From Colivivens sp964537205 (GTDB lineage: Bacteria; Bacteroidota; Bacteroidia; Bacteroidales; Bacteroidaceae), in NCBI GenBank assembly GCA_964537205.1, contig CAZHZH010000037.1, forward strand, positions 1 to 25,454: 25,454 bases of DNA, given 5' to 3'. How positions within the stretch are numbered: the stretch's first letter is position 1; each line of letters opens with the position of its first letter. The notes beneath the pieces were generated by a model. The model saw nothing but the letters and a program-made list of their open reading frames with translations. It had not been told where the DNA came from and ran no database searches. Below are positions 22,116 to 25,454 of the stretch, piece by piece. The translations under genes and the position numbers were made by a program.

Positions 22116-25031
22116 TTAGTGTGAAACCCTGACTTTCCGCACCTTGAATGTACCGTCGTCATAAATTTGCTTTTGTATGATTATGTGGTAGCCCACAGGG
22201 TTGTGTATGCGTTGTCCTTGCAAGTTGTAATATTGTACGTCAACTATTTTGCTACTATCGGATGTGATGCGCTTCACAGGGTTTGCCGTATCATCGGTTC
22301 TTACATGTGTAAGTATGGTTGACGTAGTAACTTTGTTGCTTTGGCAAATGCTTATACGGTCGAACAGTGAAAGGTTGTCGCTCCCGTCGGGATACCTTCC
22401 GAAACTTTGCCAGCGTCGCTGCGAGTCATACACCAAACTGTCGGTCCATGATCCGTCGTCTGCCATTATGCAAACAAATTCACCATCGTCATTACCCAAC
22501 TTGAAAGGGGCGTGCAATTCGCTTATGCCCTGACGGCCGTCACACCATACTACTTTGTAGCCGTGTGCGGGTATTATGGTTGATATACTGTCAAATCCTT
22601 CTATCTGGTATTTCTTCAGGTTTTTCCTGTTGTCACTGAGGTACATCCCTTTTACGTCTATGTCTTTGTCCGTCGTATTGAAAAGTTCCAACCAGTCACT
22701 CTTTTTCATATAGTCGCTTATGTAGATGTCGTTTTTTGAACTTACCTCATTAATGCGCACTGGCGGAAGCGCTTTGGCTGTGTCGTCTATAAGTGTGTAT
22801 ATCGCTTTTATCGTATATCTGCCTGCTCCAAAATGGTCATCAATGCAGTATACGGTATCGGTGCTTTCAATACTCCCATTGACCATCCAACCGTCGAACC
22901 GGCAGTTGTCTGGTGCCAGTGCCTTCAATGAAATCCGTGGAAACAATACTCCGTCGAAATAGTTGCCTGGTATCTCCTGCCCGTTCAGTAATAAGCGGCA
23001 CAGATCAGTATTTGATGATATTTTGAGGGTATAAGTGTCGTCGCTGTTGATTCCCAACACTTTTGTCAGATTTCTGATTGCCGCTGCATGAACTCCGTCT
23101 TGATCGGCGATACGGGAGTAGAGTAGTTGTACTTTTTCTATCGGACTATTGCCCTCCAAGGCAAGAGCCGCGGTGGTTGTCGCTACCATGGTATCAATGA
23201 TTTGCTTACATCGGGATGGCTCGAATACGCTGCCGCTTATAAGGCAATACGCGTCGATGAATTGTTTCCGGAACGGCGCGTAAGTCAACATGTTCCTGAA
23301 TCCTTTGACCAATTTGCTATTTGCTGTCGTTAGTTTGTCAATCACAACTACATTGTCGTTAGTAGCAAAACAGCCGTCAAGGTCGTACATCACAATGTGT
23401 ATTTTTCCATCGTCGTCTTTTGCATTAAACCCCTTTATGTTTTTAAGTCCCGTCCGTATCCAGTCTCCGTTGCCCATAAATGCTTCTGCCGCCATGTAAT
23501 TGCAGTATTCGTCCACATCGAGGATTTCTGTTATCCTGTTCCAGACGGTCGTGTCAGAGGGGGAGCTTGCCAAGTCGGTACTCAGTTCGTACCATTGGTT
23601 CATTTTTTCAAGTGTGCCGGTCTTTATCGTGATGTCGTTTTCCCATTGGTCGATTTCATCCCCGCTAATGCCATAGTTGCTGTATGCGAACTTCTTGTTG
23701 CTCGCCTCTCTAAGATTGAACATGCCGAGGTAGATGCCATCGATGAAAATATGGGCAGGCTGCCACGCTTGGCAGTCAATATAGAGTCCGCTTGTCCGGA
23801 TTATCTCCTGCAGGGCGGGGTCCCATATTCTCGCATATTGGTCTTGTCCTCCGTTGCGTACCAACAGTGTCTTTAGTTTTATGTAAGGCTTGCTGTCGAA
23901 TACTGCATACGGGAAGAACCCGAGACCATTGTATGCCTTGTCGGCGTTGAGTTTGAATGAGGTCTTGTATTCCCAAAAATCGTCTCCTTTGTTGAATCTC
24001 GACCATCCGCCAAAAATGGATAGCGAGCATTCTTCGTTCAGTTTGGTTGAGTACTCGCCCGCCTGTCCGTCCGGCTTCATATATTCTACGTTCACAGGAC
24101 GTTCCCAATCCATGTTCTGGTTGCATTTCGTTCGCTGGTTGTTGCCGATCTGTCCGTTTGTCCCTGTCACATAAACGCCCAACGTGTCATCGAAAAAATG
24201 GTCTGGATTGCTGTTTACGCAGACTACGGGCAGGTAATAGCCTTTGTCGTTCTTTATGAAACTGTGCGTTACAACCTTGCTGTTCAGTTTGCCGCGCTTT
24301 GTCAGCATGAAGCGGTATATGGTGGTCGTGTCTGTAGTGAAAATGCCGTCTGTCGATATACTTCCGTTTTTGGTCGACGGGGCGGAGCCGTCTGTCGTAT
24401 AGTGCAAGGTCGCACCGTCGGGTATGGTCACTTTGAAGCTGACTTGTTCTGTGAACAATGTCCCGTCTGTGTTTGTCTGCGGCTCTTCCAATTGTTCGTC
24501 CGCATATTCGTTATCATTGTTGGACGATGACGGTGTGGGATTCGATGTCCAGCCCCATGTGTCGCCTCCGTCCTCGCATCTGGCGTAGGAACACCGTGAT
24601 ATGGCTTCAGGATAGTTTATGGCATTTATTGTCTTGCCAGTTACATCCAATAGTTCAATTGTGCCTCCTTCTGCGTCGAGCTTGAATCGAATTTGTGTGC
24701 CGGCACCGGCACCGTATGCTCCGTCCCTGCTGTTGTGATCGAACCATAAAGTTGTAAAGCCGTGGGGTTTGATTGTACCATGTGAGGCACTTAATGTGTA
24801 CGTGTCAACATTACCATCGGAATCCGTGTGCCTTAACTTCATTCCTGATAGTGACATGGTTGTCTCGTTTGAGTTGTATAGTTCAATCCATGCGCCATAA
24901 TTATATGACGGATCAATGAACATGTCAATATTCGCCACTTGTATCTCGTTTATTACAACATTGTTGGTGGCGTTCACTCCTATCGCATACTGGTATAACA
25001 GAATCGCTATGAAAATAAATCTAATATGCAT
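22116..25031 (-). CDS. Large surface protein: CotH kinase domain between two lamin-tail domains
   Basis: The 971-residue exported protein has a signal peptide (1-22, MHIRFIFIAILLYQYAIGVNA). A first lamin-tail domain (about 24-148) has VVINEIQVAN and GAWIELYNSNE, and a chitobiase-C-terminal-like beta domain (about 188-258) has LHYTTDGSAPS. A CotH kinase-like region (about 268-610) carries LLVRNGGQDQYARIWDPALQ, DGIYLGMFNLREASNKKF (431-448) and a metal-site DxD in MYDLDGCF (D550, D552). A second lamin-tail domain (about 757-870) has VRINEVSSKNDIYI and KSDWLELFN. The last part (932-954), with VQYYNLQGQRI, is the tail type common in Prevotella secreted proteins, probably for surface export. CotH proteins are atypical kinases in spore coats; the role in this setting is unknown. 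A TTTG-20 bp-TAACTTTG promoter precedes it. Confidence 0.88.
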   Translation of the reverse strand: MHIRFIFIAILLYQYAIGVNATNNVVINEIQVANIDMFIDPSYNYGAWIELYNSNETTMSLSGMKLRHTDSDGNVDTYTLSASHGTIKPHGFTTLWFDHNSRDGAYGAGAGTQIRFKLDAEGGTIELLDVTGKTINAINYPEAISRCSYARCEDGGDTWGWTSNPTPSSSNNDNEYADEQLEEPQTNTDGTLFTEQVSFKVTIPDGATLHYTTDGSAPSTKNGSISTDGIFTTDTTTIYRFMLTKRGKLNSKVVTHSFIKNDKGYYLPVVCVNSNPDHFFDDTLGVYVTGTNGQIGNNQRTKCNQNMDWERPVNVEYMKPDGQAGEYSTKLNEECSLSIFGGWSRFNKGDDFWEYKTSFKLNADKAYNGLGFFPYAVFDSKPYIKLKTLLVRNGGQDQYARIWDPALQEIIRTSGLYIDCQAWQPAHIFIDGIYLGMFNLREASNKKFAYSNYGISGDEIDQWENDITIKTGTLEKMNQWYELSTDLASSPSDTTVWNRITEILDVDEYCNYMAAEAFMGNGDWIRTGLKNIKGFNAKDDDGKIHIVMYDLDGCFATNDNVVVIDKLTTANSKLVKGFRNMLTYAPFRKQFIDAYCLISGSVFEPSRCKQIIDTMVATTTAALALEGNSPIEKVQLLYSRIADQDGVHAAAIRNLTKVLGINSDDTYTLKISSNTDLCRLLLNGQEIPGNYFDGVLFPRISLKALAPDNCRFDGWMVNGSIESTDTVYCIDDHFGAGRYTIKAIYTLIDDTAKALPPVRINEVSSKNDIYISDYMKKSDWLELFNTTDKDIDVKGMYLSDNRKNLKKYQIEGFDSISTIIPAHGYKVVWCDGRQGISELHAPFKLGNDDGEFVCIMADDGSWTDSLVYDSQRRWQSFGRYPDGSDNLSLFDRISICQSNKVTTSTILTHVRTDDTANPVKRITSDSSKIVDVQYYNLQGQRIHNPVGYHIIIQKQIYDDGTFKVRKVRVSH

Positions 25032-25064
25032 AAATCAATCTAATCACCCTGTTAATGTTGGGTG

Positions 25065-25096
25065 CAAAGTTACAAAACAAATTTCTTCAAAACAAA
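25065..25096 (-). promoter_or_regulatory. Promoter of the CotH/lamin-tail gene
   Basis: The minus strand has TTTG (25096-25093), a 20-base spacer and TAACTTTG (25072-25065), then 33 bases to the ATG. This fits the Bacteroidetes consensus. Confidence 0.65.
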
Positions 25097-25127
25097 TAAA
25101 TCCGGGATGAAAGAGGGTGTCCACTGT

Positions 25128-25300
25128 CTTTAACCCAAATCGGTCATTAGGCTGTTACGCCCTAACAAACTCTCTTTTTGTCATCTATTTTCTCGTTTTT
25201 CGGTTACAATGGAACCCCATTGCGCCCTCAAACCGTAAAAACATCTGCTCAAAAATATAGTTGTTATCATCATAACGCTAATGACCGATTTGGGTTTAAG
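25128..25300. repeat. MITE-like element with long terminal inverted repeats
   Basis: AACCCAAATCGGTCATTAG at 25132-25150 is the exact reverse complement of 25278-25296. Allowing one mismatch, the arms extend to 23 bases (25128-25150 and 25278-25300). The interior of about 127 bp is non-coding and holds a nested stem (CGGTT...AACCG) around CAATG-GAACCC-CATTG. No target-site duplication is clear. It is probably a miniature inverted-repeat element. Confidence 0.55.
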
Positions 25301-25307
25301 AAAATAC

Positions 25308-25330
25308 AAGACAGATGGATGCCCTGTCTT
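25308..25330 (-). terminator. Probable terminator of the gene entering from the right
   Basis: On the minus strand AAGACAG (25330-25324), loop GGCATCCAT and CTGTCTT (25314-25308) are followed by GTATTTTC. It lies 25 bases after the stop codon at 25356-25358. Confidence 0.5.
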
Positions 25331-25355
25331 TATCCGCTATAAGTTGTCCGACAAC

Positions 25356-25454
25356 TTATTTGTGCAGGACTTTTACCGCCGTGCCGTCTTCATAACGTAT
25401 TATGTTGATACCACGTTGCGGCGCGCTGATACGCCGTCCTGCCGTGTCGTACAC
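25356..25454 (-). CDS. C-terminal end of a secreted protein with a Prevotella-type tail, cut by the window edge
   Basis: Only the last 32 residues and the TAA stop (25356-25358) are present. They read VYDTAGRRISAPQRGINIIR followed by YEDGTAVKVLHK. The core YD..GRR...P..GI.II is the pattern seen at the end of many large Prevotella secreted proteins, thought to serve surface export or sorting, and matches YYNLQGQRI...P.GYHIII in the neighbouring CotH protein. The rest of the protein lies outside the window, so the main function cannot be told. A terminator hairpin follows. Confidence 0.75.
   Translation of the reverse strand: MYDTAGRRISAPQRGINIIRYEDGTAVKVLHK

Larger units (their letters stand above)
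25032..25355. other. 324-bp intergenic region
   Basis: No gene is seen. It contains the promoter of the CotH gene (25065-25096), a 173-bp inverted-repeat element (25128-25300) and a terminator hairpin (25308-25330) for the gene entering from the right. Confidence 0.7.

Noticed and set aside
25124..25332. Direct repeat CTGTCTTTA (25124-25132 and 25324-25332) as a target-site duplication of the right-hand element
   Set aside because: The right copy is one arm of the terminator hairpin at 25308-25330 and lies 23 bases beyond the inverted-repeat end; the match is probably chance.
25341..25357. AAGTTGT-CCG-ACAACTT hairpin as a terminator
   Set aside because: It overlaps the stop codon of the partial gene and has no T-run after it; the hairpin at 25308-25330 is the better candidate.

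Overview
The window looks like chromosomal DNA of a Prevotella/Segatella-type member of the Bacteroidales. Five lines of evidence point this way. Copies of a Bacteroidetes -7 promoter box (TAnnTTTG) sit 20 to 65 bp upstream of most transcription units. Arginine synthesis uses the N-succinylornithine carbamoyltransferase known from Bacteroides fragilis. Two secreted proteins end in a tail of the type 'YxLQGQR/YDTAGRRISAP...GI.II'. There is a streptopain-like C10 protease fused to BspA-type leucine-rich repeats. DUF4252 proteins accompany an ECF sigma factor. No phage, plasmid or CRISPR genes are seen; most of the content is core metabolism and cell-envelope genes.

Layout. Position 1-244 is the start of a truncated exported protein. 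628-5484 (minus) is a tightly packed five-gene run read from right to left: acyl-CoA:acetate CoA-transferase, exonuclease III, LOG-family phosphoribohydrolase, PfkB sugar kinase and N-succinylornithine carbamoyltransferase. 5655-9322 (minus) holds an aminopeptidase P overlapping a short UvrA-like ATPase. 9610-10110 (plus) is an orphan exported protein; it is followed by a convergent intergenic region full of stem-loops. 10469-12696 (minus) is a response regulator/histidine kinase pair. 12938-15605 (minus) is an envelope-signalling cluster: a DUF4252-like protein with an extra C-terminal domain, an ECF sigma factor, a one-helix membrane protein in the anti-sigma position, and two tandem DUF4252 proteins. 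15700-18862 (minus) is a three-gene operon: a C26 amidotransferase-like/M19 dipeptidase fusion, a glutaminyl-cyclase-like M28 lipoprotein and SufE. Divergent from it, 18953-22015 (plus) encodes an S41 processing protease, a 40-residue membrane peptide and the C10 protease. 22116-25031 (minus) is a large CotH-kinase/lamin-tail surface protein, and the last 99 bases are the end of another secreted protein.

How the parts may work together. Three segments (12938-15605, 16139-18862, 18953-25031) deal mainly with export, envelope sensing and peptide breakdown. The best candidate for an undescribed system is the ECF sigma/one-helix/triple-DUF4252 cluster: a sigma factor translated in overlap with a putative membrane regulator and co-transcribed with three exported relatives, behind a promoter that does not look like the housekeeping type. 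Other points worth attention are the C26-M19 fusion, the natural serine at the specificity position of the succinylornithine enzyme, two MITE-like inverted-repeat elements near the two ends of the window with similar terminal sequences, interleaved divergent promoters at 18890-18930, and a small overlooked membrane peptide gene.
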